Source: an uncultured Vogesella sp.
GTDB lineage: Bacteria; Pseudomonadota; Gammaproteobacteria; Burkholderiales; Chromobacteriaceae
Assembly (NCBI GenBank): GCA_946479405.1
Contig: CAMLGD010000045.1
Location: 1-18,972, forward strand
DNA: 18,972 bases
Direction: 5' to 3'
Shown: one piece after another, positions 1 through 6,797 of the stretch
How the letters are laid out: every line of letters starts with the position of its first letter
How positions within the stretch are numbered: the stretch's first letter is position 1
The notes under the pieces: generated by a model
Seen by the model: the letters and a program-made list of their open reading frames with translations, nothing else
What the model was told of the DNA's origin: nothing
The model's database searches: none
Position numbers and translations under genes: made by a program

Positions 1-778
<778 letters not shown>

Positions 779-872
779 TCACGTATCCTGCATTTTTTGG
801 CGATAGCCGATTGTAACCCGTCCGCCGGCGTCGGCAGCTAGTGTGGCAACGGCGCGTCAGCAAGGAGCCTGC

Positions 873-1493
873 ATGATCGATCTTTATACCTGGGGCACAC
901 CCAACGGCAAGAAAGTGTCCATCGCACTGGAGGAACTCGGTCTGGCGTACCGGGCGATCCCGGTGAACATCAGCCAGAACGAGCAGTTTGCCGCCGACTT
1001 CCTCAAGATCAGCCCCAACAACAAGATTCCGGCCATCGTCGATCACGACGGCCCGGGCGGCGCGGCGCTGGCGCTGTTCGAGTCCGGTGCGATTCTGATC
1101 TACCTGGCGGAAAAATGCGGCCAACTATTGGCCGCTGACGGCGCCGTGCGCTACCAGACGTTGCAGTGGCTGATGTTCCAGATGGGCGGCTTCGGGCCGA
1201 TGCTGGGGCAGGCGCACCATTTCCTGCGTTACGCACCGGAGCCGGTGCCATATGCGCAGAAACGCTACCACGATGAAACGCTGCGCCTGTACGGCGTGCT
1301 GGACAAGCAGCTGGCGGAGCAGTGCTACGTGGCGGGCGAGCACTACAGCATTGCCGACATCGCCATCTACCCGTGGGCAGCGCGGCACGAGTGGCACCAC
1401 GTCGACCTAGCCGATTTCCCGCAGGTGGCGCACTGGTATGCCGAGGTCGGTGCGCGCCCGGCGGTGCAGCGCGGCATGGCGGTGCCGGGCTGA
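873..1493 (+). CDS. yfcG: Nu-class glutathione S-transferase / disulfide-bond reductase, YfcG-like
   Basis: Predicted 206-residue soluble thioredoxin-fold GST. The N-terminal domain carries TPNGKK (residues about 8-13), the Thr-Pro-Asn-Gly signature that replaces the catalytic Tyr/Ser/Cys in nu-class GSTs such as YfcG and YghU. It continues with ISPNNKIPAIVDH (the cis-Pro glutathione-binding segment) and LFESGAILIYLAEK. The all-helical C-terminal domain has QMGGFGPMLGQAHHF and the N-capping-box region GEHYSIADIAIYPW. YfcG-type enzymes have glutathione-dependent disulfide reductase activity; the substrate here is unknown. I chose the ATG at 873 over an in-frame GTG at 843 because AAGGAG sits 5 bases before it and family proteins begin MIDLY. 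No plus-strand T-tract terminator follows. The coding sequence holds an inverted pair of the dispersed GCGGCCAA word (1117-1135). Confidence 0.88.
   Translation: MIDLYTWGTPNGKKVSIALEELGLAYRAIPVNISQNEQFAADFLKISPNNKIPAIVDHDGPGGAALALFESGAILIYLAEKCGQLLAADGAVRYQTLQWLMFQMGGFGPMLGQAHHFLRYAPEPVPYAQKRYHDETLRLYGVLDKQLAEQCYVAGEHYSIADIAIYPWAARHEWHHVDLADFPQVAHWYAEVGARPAVQRGMAVPG
1117..1135. repeat. Intragenic inverted pair of the dispersed GCGGCCAA word
   Basis: GCGGCCAA, CTA, TTGGCCGC: an 8-bp perfect inverted repeat with a 3-base spacer inside the GST gene. The left copy is a full TGCGGCCAAC (1116-1125); the right copy has A instead of C at the last position. The run uses a rare CTA leucine codon, so codon preference does not easily explain it. 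Confidence 0.75.
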
Positions 1494-1570
1494 AGTGAAC
1501 TGATGTGACCGTCTCCGCGGCGCCGGCATGCGGCCAACTTGTGGTGCATTGTCCCGCTTGACGCTACAGG

Positions 1571-1600
1571 CAAAAAAAATGCCCGTCCGGCGGGACGGGC
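1571..1600 (-). terminator. Rho-independent terminator, second of a tandem pair (minus strand)
   Basis: Stem GCCCGTCC / GGACGGGC with a 4-base loop at 1581-1600. Read on the minus strand it is followed by ATTTTTTTT (plus-strand A-run 1572-1579). It ends transcription of the outer-membrane barrel gene, as back-up to the hairpin at 1638-1656. Confidence 0.85.
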
Positions 1601-1627
1601 CAAGCAACGCACTTCAACACACTTCAA

Positions 1628-1656
1628 ACAAAAAGATGCCCGTCACCAGGACGGGC
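1628..1656 (-). terminator. Rho-independent terminator, first of a tandem pair (minus strand)
   Basis: Stem GCCCGTC / GACGGGC at 1638-1644 and 1650-1656 with a 5-base loop. On the minus strand it is followed by ATCTTTTTGTTTG. It lies about 35 bases past the stop codon of the outer-membrane gene. Its stem sequence is the same as that of the next terminator. Confidence 0.8.
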
Positions 1657-1691
1657 CTAGGCATACACGAGGATGGAGAGCAGGGAAAAGC

Positions 1692-2282
1692 TTAGAACAG
1701 GTAGGTCATCCCCACTTTCAGCGCGGCGGCCGGAGCGGTATCGGTGATGTCCTTGTGTTCGATGTTGCCGATGCCTTCATATTCGGCACGCAGGCTGACC
1801 TGCTTGTTCAGTTTGTAGGCCGCGCCAACCCCCAGGCCCAGGCCCACGGTGTTGTCCTTGCTGCTTTCCAGCGCGGCATTGCTGCTGGTGAACTTGCTGC
1901 GGATGTAGTTGGCCGACACTTTGCCGTACACCTCGAACTGGTCATTCACAGGAATGATGCCAAGTGCAGCTGCACGAAAGGCGTCGTAGTCGAGCTTGCC
2001 GGCGCCGTTCAGCGCGGTGCCGTCACCCTGGCGCAGGTAGCTGCCTTCCACGGCGAAGTTGTCGTTGATGCGCTTGCCGACACCCAGTTCCACCAGGCCT
2101 TCGTTGGCGTCGTCGTCGCCCACCTTGGTGCTGCTGACACCGGCGCGGCTGGCGGCGCCATCTTTCAGCGTCCACTGGTTGCTGGAGGCGCCCAGGTTGC
2201 CAAACACGTAGTTGCCGGTATCGGCGGCGTAAGCGGTACTACCGGCAGCGATCAGTACGGAAGCGATAAGCAGTTTTTTCAT
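1692..2282 (-). CDS. Small outer-membrane beta-barrel protein (OmpA-barrel / porin-like family)
   Basis: A 196-residue precursor. A classical signal peptide MKKLLIASVLIAAGSTAYA is cleaved most likely after AYA (about residue 19). The mature chain of about 177 residues alternates short polar and aromatic strands (for example FAVEGSYLRQG, FEVYGKVSANYIRS, VSLRAEYEGIG, AALKVGMTYLF) and ends in Phe, the usual signal for BAM-dependent insertion. The length fits an 8-stranded barrel. There is no periplasmic OmpA C-terminal domain. A strong AAGGAG lies about 6 bases before the ATG. The gene follows rstAB on the same strand, with possible response-regulator sites in the gap and two terminators after it, so it is a candidate RstA target. 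The ligand or permeant is unknown. Confidence 0.82.
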   Translation of the reverse strand: MKKLLIASVLIAAGSTAYAADTGNYVFGNLGASSNQWTLKDGAASRAGVSSTKVGDDDANEGLVELGVGKRINDNFAVEGSYLRQGDGTALNGAGKLDYDAFRAAALGIIPVNDQFEVYGKVSANYIRSKFTSSNAALESSKDNTVGLGLGVGAAYKLNKQVSLRAEYEGIGNIEHKDITDTAPAAALKVGMTYLF

Positions 2283-2354
2283 GAGGCACTCCTTGTTGAG
2301 TCATCAGTGAACTAAGTTGATGAACCCATTGTGCTAGGCGTGCCCGGTTAACAC

Positions 2355-2414
2355 TATGTCGCTTGCGTGGGCGGAATGTGGCCGCCGGATGGCGCTATGT
2401 GACGCTGTGTGACA
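2355..2414. promoter_or_regulatory. Phased TGTGAC-type half-sites, candidate response-regulator operator
   Basis: Two exact TGTGAC hexamers at 2398-2403 and 2408-2413 are 10 bp apart, start to start. Weaker copies lie upstream: TGTC at 2357 and TGTG at 2377. Steps of 20, 21 and 10 bp put all four on one face of the helix. Direct repeats at 10-11 bp are the usual target of OmpR/PhoB-family dimers. The site lies between the end of rstB and the start of the outer-membrane gene, 75-130 bases before that gene's ATG. The assignment to RstA is inference. Confidence 0.4.
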
Positions 2415-2432
2415 GCCGGGGGAGGGCGGGAT

Positions 2433-3761
2433 CTAGGCGGCAGGCGGCTGCTGCGGGATCAGCAGCGACATGCGGGCACCGCCCAGCGCATCGGCCACGC
2501 CGGCGCGGGCTTCGCCGCCGTGGTGCAGGGTGATCAGCCGCACGAAGGAAAGCCCCAGGCCGTGGCCGCCGGTGGCGCGGTCGCGCGAGCGGTCCAGGCG
2601 CTGGAACGGCTCGAACACGCGCTCGCGCTCGGCCGCCGGGATGCCGGGGCCATCGTCGTCCACATCCACGTGCAGCAGGCCGGCCTGCTGCCATACCCGC
2701 ATATGCACGCGGCTGGTGGCGTACTTGAAGGCGTTCAGCAGCAGGTTGCGGGTGGCGACATACATCAGTTTGCGGTCGAAGGTGGTGCTGCCGCTGGCGC
2801 AGTCGAGCGTCAGCGTGATGTGGGCCGGCTTGAGTGGCTGCAGCAGGGCGATCAGGTCGTCGAACCACTCCGGCAGATCGACGGTTTCGTATTGCAGCGC
2901 CACTTCGCCGCGATCCAGCCGGGCGTAGCTGAGGCTGATGTTGAGCAGCTCGTCCAGCTCGGTGAGGTCGCGTTCCATGCCTTCGCGGAACTGGTGCCGT
3001 TCTTGCTCGTCTTCCGCCTCGTCCAGCATGGTCAGGCCGAAGCGCAGCCGCGCCACCGGGGTGCGCAGCTCGTGCGCCACCGCGTGCGCCAGCGCCTGGC
3101 GGGTTTCCATTAACCGCTCCAGTCGCGCGGCCATGTCGTTGATCAGCTCGGCCAGCGGGCCGAACAGCGGGCTCTTGAGGTTGGCCGCACGCGCAGACAG
3201 GTCGCCTTCGGCCAGCTGGGTGGCGGTGGTGCGCAGCGATTTGAGTGCCTGCCAATGCGGGCGCAGGTTGAGATAGATCATCAGCGCCAGCGGCACGCCA
3301 AAAAAGCCGAACCACAGCAGGAACAGCCCGCTCTGGCTTTGCAGCCAGCCGCGGCTGTCCGGGTCGTCCAGCGGCCCCAGCATCAGCACTTGGCGGGTGC
3401 CCGGCAGTGGCGCGTACAGCAGCTTGTGGTCGATATCCAGCCAGTTGTTGCCGCTGGCCAGCCAGGCGCGGGCGTCGTCGCTCAGGCTCGGCGGGGCGGC
3501 GGGCAACAGTTGCAGCGGGTAGGCGAACAGCTCACTGATGGCGGTCAGCTCATGCAGGCGCTGCTCCGGCGGCTGGGTCAGCAGTGCGCGCTGGATCATG
3601 CGCACCGGGCCGGCCATCTGCTGCTCGATGCGGTCGCGCTCGGCGCCGGAGGTGAGCAGGATCAGCAGGCCGACGAAACCCAGCAGCAGCACGAATTGCA
3701 CCACCATGGTCTGCACGAAGTAGCGGGCAAACAGTGCGGCCAACCCGGGCAGGGGTTTCAC
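2433..3761 (-). CDS. rstB: Sensor histidine kinase, RstB-like
   Basis: A 442-residue inner-membrane two-component kinase. In order: TM1 about 15-37; a periplasmic loop of about 105 residues; TM2 about 145-165; a HAMP region following LNLRPHW (about 165-220); HisKA with the H-box HAVAHELRTPVARLRF and phospho-acceptor His230; N-box NLLLNAFKYA (339-348); G1 DDDGPGIP (368-375); F-box FEPFQRLDRSRDR; G2 GGHGLGLS (398-405). The RPHW linker, SYARLDR and DRSRDRATGG segments resemble RstB of enteric bacteria. The start is GTG at 3761, overlapping the rstA stop by 4 bases (GTGA), so translation is probably coupled to the regulator. The signal sensed cannot be read from the sequence; the periplasmic loop is not a recognised ligand domain to me. 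Confidence 0.9.
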   Translation of the reverse strand: MKPLPGLAALFARYFVQTMVVQFVLLLGFVGLLILLTSGAERDRIEQQMAGPVRMIQRALLTQPPEQRLHELTAISELFAYPLQLLPAAPPSLSDDARAWLASGNNWLDIDHKLLYAPLPGTRQVLMLGPLDDPDSRGWLQSQSGLFLLWFGFFGVPLALMIYLNLRPHWQALKSLRTTATQLAEGDLSARAANLKSPLFGPLAELINDMAARLERLMETRQALAHAVAHELRTPVARLRFGLTMLDEAEDEQERHQFREGMERDLTELDELLNISLSYARLDRGEVALQYETVDLPEWFDDLIALLQPLKPAHITLTLDCASGSTTFDRKLMYVATRNLLLNAFKYATSRVHMRVWQQAGLLHVDVDDDGPGIPAAERERVFEPFQRLDRSRDRATGGHGLGLSFVRLITLHHGGEARAGVADALGGARMSLLIPQQPPAA

Positions 3762-4456
3762 TCCCAGTCGCTCCGCGAGAACAGATAGCCCTTGCCGCGC
3801 ACGGTCTTGATGCGGGTGGGGGTGTCCGGGTTGTCACCAAGCTTCTTGCGCAGGCGCGAGATGCGCGCGTCGATGGAGCGGTCCAGGCCGTCGAAACCGA
3901 TGCCGCGCAGGTCGTTCATGATGTCGTCGCGCGACAGGATTTCACCGGCGTGGCTGGCCAGCAGCCACAGCAGGTCGAATTCGGCGGTGGTCAGCTCCAT
4001 CGGCTCGCCACCCAGGGTGGCTTCGCGCGTGGCCTGGCTGATGCTGAACTGGCCGAAGTGCAGGCTACCGTCTGCCGCCGGCGCGGCGTCATTCTCGCTG
4101 CGGCGCAACAGCGCACGGATGCGCGCCAGCAGGCGGCGCGGCTCCACCGGTTTGGACAGGTAGTCGTCGGCGCCCAACTCCAGCCCCAGGATCTCGTCGA
4201 TCTCTTCGTCGCGGGCGGTCATCATCAGGATGCGGCCGTGGTAGCGCGGGCGGATGTCGCGGCATACCTCGAAGCCGTCCTTGCCCGGCAGCATCACGTC
4301 CAGGATCACCAGCTCGGGGTTGGCCGCCAGAATGGCGTCGCCAGCGGTGTCGCCACGCGGGTGGTGATCGACCTCGTAGCCATGCTTGGCCAGGTACTGC
4401 ATGACCAGATCGGCCAGGCGCTGGTCGTCTTCGACCAGCATCAGTCGGGTAGACAT
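3758..4456 (-). CDS. rstA: OmpR-family response regulator, RstA-like
   Basis: A 232-residue DNA-binding regulator phosphorylated by the kinase encoded immediately downstream. Receiver domain 1-118: acidic pocket E9-D10-D11, phospho-acceptor Asp53 in LVILDVMLPGKDG, Thr80, and Lys102 in DDYLSKP. Winged-helix trans_reg_C domain about 130-228: FSISQATREATL, LTTAEFDLLWLLASHAGE, SIDARISRLRKKLGD and TVRGKGYLF. The longer open frame to 4618 adds 54 residues with no family similarity; the ATG at 4456 gives the standard MSTRLMLVEDD start with GGAGAG before it. The stop overlaps the rstB GTG by 4 bases. Likely target: the outer-membrane gene downstream, through the half-sites at 2355-2414. Confidence 0.92.
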   Translation of the reverse strand: MSTRLMLVEDDQRLADLVMQYLAKHGYEVDHHPRGDTAGDAILAANPELVILDVMLPGKDGFEVCRDIRPRYHGRILMMTARDEEIDEILGLELGADDYLSKPVEPRRLLARIRALLRRSENDAAPAADGSLHFGQFSISQATREATLGGEPMELTTAEFDLLWLLASHAGEILSRDDIMNDLRGIGFDGLDRSIDARISRLRKKLGDNPDTPTRIKTVRGKGYLFSRSDWE

Positions 4457-4567
4457 GAGACTCTCCGGTGGGTAGCTGTCATCGTCGGCTTTATACCGCA
4501 CAGCAGGCGTGGCAAGCAAAACAGCCTCAGGCTGCAGACAAGATACTTCGGTTACCTGCCAGCGGAC

Positions 4568-4607
4568 CCGGCAAAGCCGGACCGCACCAACGCAGTCTTT
4601 GCGTTGG
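4568..4607. repeat. Two short hairpins in the thrB-rstA gap
   Basis: CCGGC-AAA-GCCGG (4568-4580) and CCAACGCA-GTCTT-TGCGTTGG (4587-4607) are adjacent perfect inverted repeats. Neither has a clear T-run on either strand. They lie in the 249-base gap upstream of rstA, in or near where its promoter or leader should be. Their function is unknown; they could be degenerate terminators. Confidence 0.5.
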
Positions 4608-4616
4608 CTGCCTTCC

Positions 4617-4661
4617 AAATTTACAAAACAAAGTCCTTTCGCGATGCGAAAGGACTTTGTT
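4617..4661 (-). terminator. Long hairpin terminator of the LOG-DUF2782-thrB transcript
   Basis: A perfect 16-bp stem (4627-4642 with 4646-4661; half-site AACAAAGTCCTTTCGC) with a 3-base loop. On the minus strand it is followed by TTGTAAATTTGG, giving a TTTTG tail. It lies 45 bases after the thrB stop and insulates rstA from it. Confidence 0.75.
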
Positions 4662-4705
4662 AAGGCGCCCAGCGTGCCGGGCGGGCCGCTGCGGCAGACG
4701 GCGGC

Positions 4706-5644
4706 TTACAGCCAGAACTGCTGGCGCTGGCGGTGCGCCTGCAGCAGGCGGCCGAATACGCCGGGGTCCTTGGTAAAAGTCAGCTCGCCGCTGGCCGGGC
4801 GGTAGAAGTCCAGCAGGCGCGAGGTCCAGAAACGCAACGCGGCGGCACGCAGCATCAGCGGCCAGGCCTGGATCTCGGCGGCGGTGAGCGGCCGCACCGA
4901 CTGGTAGCCGGCCAACAGCGCCGTGGCCAGCGCATCGTCAATACTGCCGTCGTCCAGCCGCGCCCAGTCGTTTAGCGCGATGGCTACGTCGTACAGCAGG
5001 ATATCGTTGCAGGCGTAGTAGAAATCGATGAAGCCGGCGATCTTGTCGCCATCCATCAGCACATTGTCCTTGAACAGGTCGGCGTGGATCACGCCGTGCG
5101 GCAGGTCGTCGAAGCGGTGCTTGTCCTGGAACGCGACTTCGTCGCGCAGCAGTGCGGCTTCGTCCGCCGGCATGTGCGGGTACAGCTCGGCTGCGGTGCG
5201 GCTCCACCACGCCGGGCCGCGCGGGTTGGTCATGCGCAGCGGGAAAGTGTTACCGGCCAGGTGCATTTGCGCCAGCATCTCGCCGACGGCGAAGCACTGC
5301 GCGGCGTTGGGCTGGCTGACATCATGACCGGACAGGCAGCTGACCAGGCAGGCCGGCTTGCCAGCCAGTAGCGAGGCAAAGCTGTCGGTATGGTCGGCGA
5401 TCGGTGCCGGGCAGGCGACACCATGGCGCGACAGATGGCTCTTCAGCTTGAGGAAGTACGGCAGTTCGTCCAGCGCCAGCACTTCGAACAGCGTCAGCAC
5501 ATAGCGCCCATGCGTGGTGGTGACAAAGTAGTTGGTGTTTGTGATGCCGGCGGCGATGCCTTTCAGCTCGACCAGTTCGCCCAGTGCATAACGCTGCAGC
5601 CAGGCACGCATCTCGTCCTGGCTGACGGTGGTGTAAACGGACAT
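4706..5644 (-). CDS. thrB: Homoserine kinase (ThrB, aminoglycoside-phosphotransferase fold)
   Basis: A 312-residue cytoplasmic kinase that phosphorylates L-homoserine for threonine synthesis. It belongs to the APH/choline-kinase-fold type found in Pseudomonas and Neisseriales, not the GHMP-type ThrB of E. coli. Visible: N-lobe GIAAGITNTNYFVTTTHGRYVLTLFE (about 29-54), the catalytic loop GVIHADLFKDN (184-194, catalytic Asp189, Asn194), metal-binding Asp207 in GFIDFYYACND, and a C-terminal helical part with LTFTKDPG. The length is normal for the family. The DUF2782 gene ends 8 bases upstream on the same strand, so the two are co-transcribed. A long hairpin terminator follows. The chief alternative, another APH-fold kinase, is unlikely given the MSVYTTVSQDEMRAWL start and genomic context. 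Confidence 0.93.
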   Translation of the reverse strand: MSVYTTVSQDEMRAWLQRYALGELVELKGIAAGITNTNYFVTTTHGRYVLTLFEVLALDELPYFLKLKSHLSRHGVACPAPIADHTDSFASLLAGKPACLVSCLSGHDVSQPNAAQCFAVGEMLAQMHLAGNTFPLRMTNPRGPAWWSRTAAELYPHMPADEAALLRDEVAFQDKHRFDDLPHGVIHADLFKDNVLMDGDKIAGFIDFYYACNDILLYDVAIALNDWARLDDGSIDDALATALLAGYQSVRPLTAAEIQAWPLMLRAAALRFWTSRLLDFYRPASGELTFTKDPGVFGRLLQAHRQRQQFWL

Positions 5645-5652
5645 GCGTGCTC

Positions 5653-5937
5653 CTAGAACGTCAGCAGCGGCCAGCTGGGCGTCAGCGTCGGGCGCTGGGT
5701 GCTGCCGGTACTCTGCTGCTTCAGGCCGTGGTCCTCATCCAGCAGCATGTAGCTGGGCGCGCCATCCGGGTTGACCTTGATCTGGTACACCTGGCCGTTG
5801 CGACGGTATTCCTCCACCGTGCTGTTGCCATGGTCGGTAACTTGACGTTCCGGCTCTACGCCGGCCGGCGTCGGAGCCGGCGCTGCGTGCGCCGCGAACG
5901 TGGCCAGCAGCAGGCTGGCCAGCAAAAAGCGTTGCAT
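5653..5937 (-). CDS. DUF2782 family small secreted protein
   Basis: A 94-residue protein with signal peptide MQRFLLASLLLATFAAHA (cleavage near AHA, residues 16-18). The mature segment of about 75 residues includes VEEYRRNGQVYQIKVNPDGAPSY, the core of the DUF2782 family, and ends with a proline-rich tail. The role is unknown; it is presumably periplasmic. The ATG at 5937 was preferred to an upstream in-frame start at 6042 because AAGGA precedes it and the signal peptide then starts at residue 1. It sits 8 bases before thrB, a neighbourhood (polA, DUF2782, thrB) that recurs in betaproteobacteria. Confidence 0.85.
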   Translation of the reverse strand: MQRFLLASLLLATFAAHAAPAPTPAGVEPERQVTDHGNSTVEEYRRNGQVYQIKVNPDGAPSYMLLDEDHGLKQQSTGSTQRPTLTPSWPLLTF

Positions 5938-6001
5938 GAGGGTTTCCTTGTCCTGGATTCTGGATGGGGCGAACGGCTTGGCGGCCATTTCTGTCCCGCC
6001 G

Positions 6002-6010
6002 ATTCTAACA
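6002..6010 (-). promoter_or_regulatory. Possible extended -10 promoter element before DUF2782-thrB
   Basis: On the minus strand, TGT then TAGAAT matches the extended -10 pattern TGnTATAAT at 8 of 9 positions, about 65 bases before the DUF2782 ATG. No good -35 is visible. A 7-bp hairpin (GCGGCGG / CCGCCGC, 6029-6048) with no T-run lies just upstream, close after the LOG stop. Confidence 0.35.
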
Positions 6011-6054
6011 TTGCCGCGCCAGCCACAGGCGGCGGGCTGCACCGCCGCTACTGC

Positions 6055-6783
6055 TTAGAGGTTCAGCAGCTGTTCGCGTTCTTCCGGCAGCGCCTCGAAA
6101 CCGCGGGTTTCGTAGAAGCGGAAGATGGTTTCCACGATCTCCTGCGGCTCGTCGATCAGCTGCAGCAGGTTGATGTCCTCCGGGTTGATCATGCCTTCGC
6201 CGATCAGCCGTTCGCGTACCCAGTCGAACAGCCCGCCCCAGAATGCCTGGCCGCACAGGATGATGGGCATCTTGCGGCTCTTGCCGGTCTGGATCAGCGT
6301 CAGCGCCTCGAACATCTCGTCCAGGGTGCCAAAACCGCCGGGCATCACCACATAGGCCAGCGCGTGCTTCACAAACATCACCTTGCGGCTGAAAAAGTGG
6401 TCAAACTTCAGGCTCAGGTCCTGGTATTCGTTGGGGCGCTGCTCGTGTGGCAGTACGATGTTGAGGCCCACCGACGGGCTCTTGCCATAGAACGCCCCCT
6501 TGTTGGCCGCTTCCATGATGCCCGGCCCGCCGCCGGAGATGACGGCGAAGCCGGCATCGGAAAGCAGGCGGGCAATGTGTTCGGTCTGCTTATAATACGG
6601 ATGGTCGCGCGGGGTGCGGGCGCTGCCGAAAATGCTGACGGCGGGGGTGACCTGCTGCAGCTCCTCCGCCGATTCCACAAATTCCGACAGGATTTTCATC
6701 ACGTGCCAGGCTTCGCGGGCCCGGAAACGTTGCATCATCGCGTAGCGGTCGCTGGTTTGCGGCAATTTATCGGACAAGCTCAT
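6055..6783 (-). CDS. LOG-family protein (TIGR00730), probable nucleoside-5'-monophosphate phosphoribohydrolase
   Basis: A 242-residue cytoplasmic Rossmann-fold protein. It has both LOG signatures: SGGGPGIMEAANKGAF (83-98) and MPGGFGTLDEMFE (147-159), which form the phosphate-binding and catalytic surface. Family members hydrolyse cytokinin riboside 5'-monophosphate or other nucleotides such as AMP, releasing ribose 5-phosphate. Which substrate applies here is unknown. The N-terminal extension of about 45 residues with FVESAEELQQ is typical of the longer bacterial subgroup. AAGG stands 9 bases before the ATG. The gene diverges from polA with only 14 bases between start codons, so its promoter must lie inside polA. 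Confidence 0.88.
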   Translation of the reverse strand: MSLSDKLPQTSDRYAMMQRFRAREAWHVMKILSEFVESAEELQQVTPAVSIFGSARTPRDHPYYKQTEHIARLLSDAGFAVISGGGPGIMEAANKGAFYGKSPSVGLNIVLPHEQRPNEYQDLSLKFDHFFSRKVMFVKHALAYVVMPGGFGTLDEMFEALTLIQTGKSRKMPIILCGQAFWGGLFDWVRERLIGEGMINPEDINLLQLIDEPQEIVETIFRFYETRGFEALPEEREQLLNL

Positions 6784-6797
6784 TTTTTATCGCCTTT

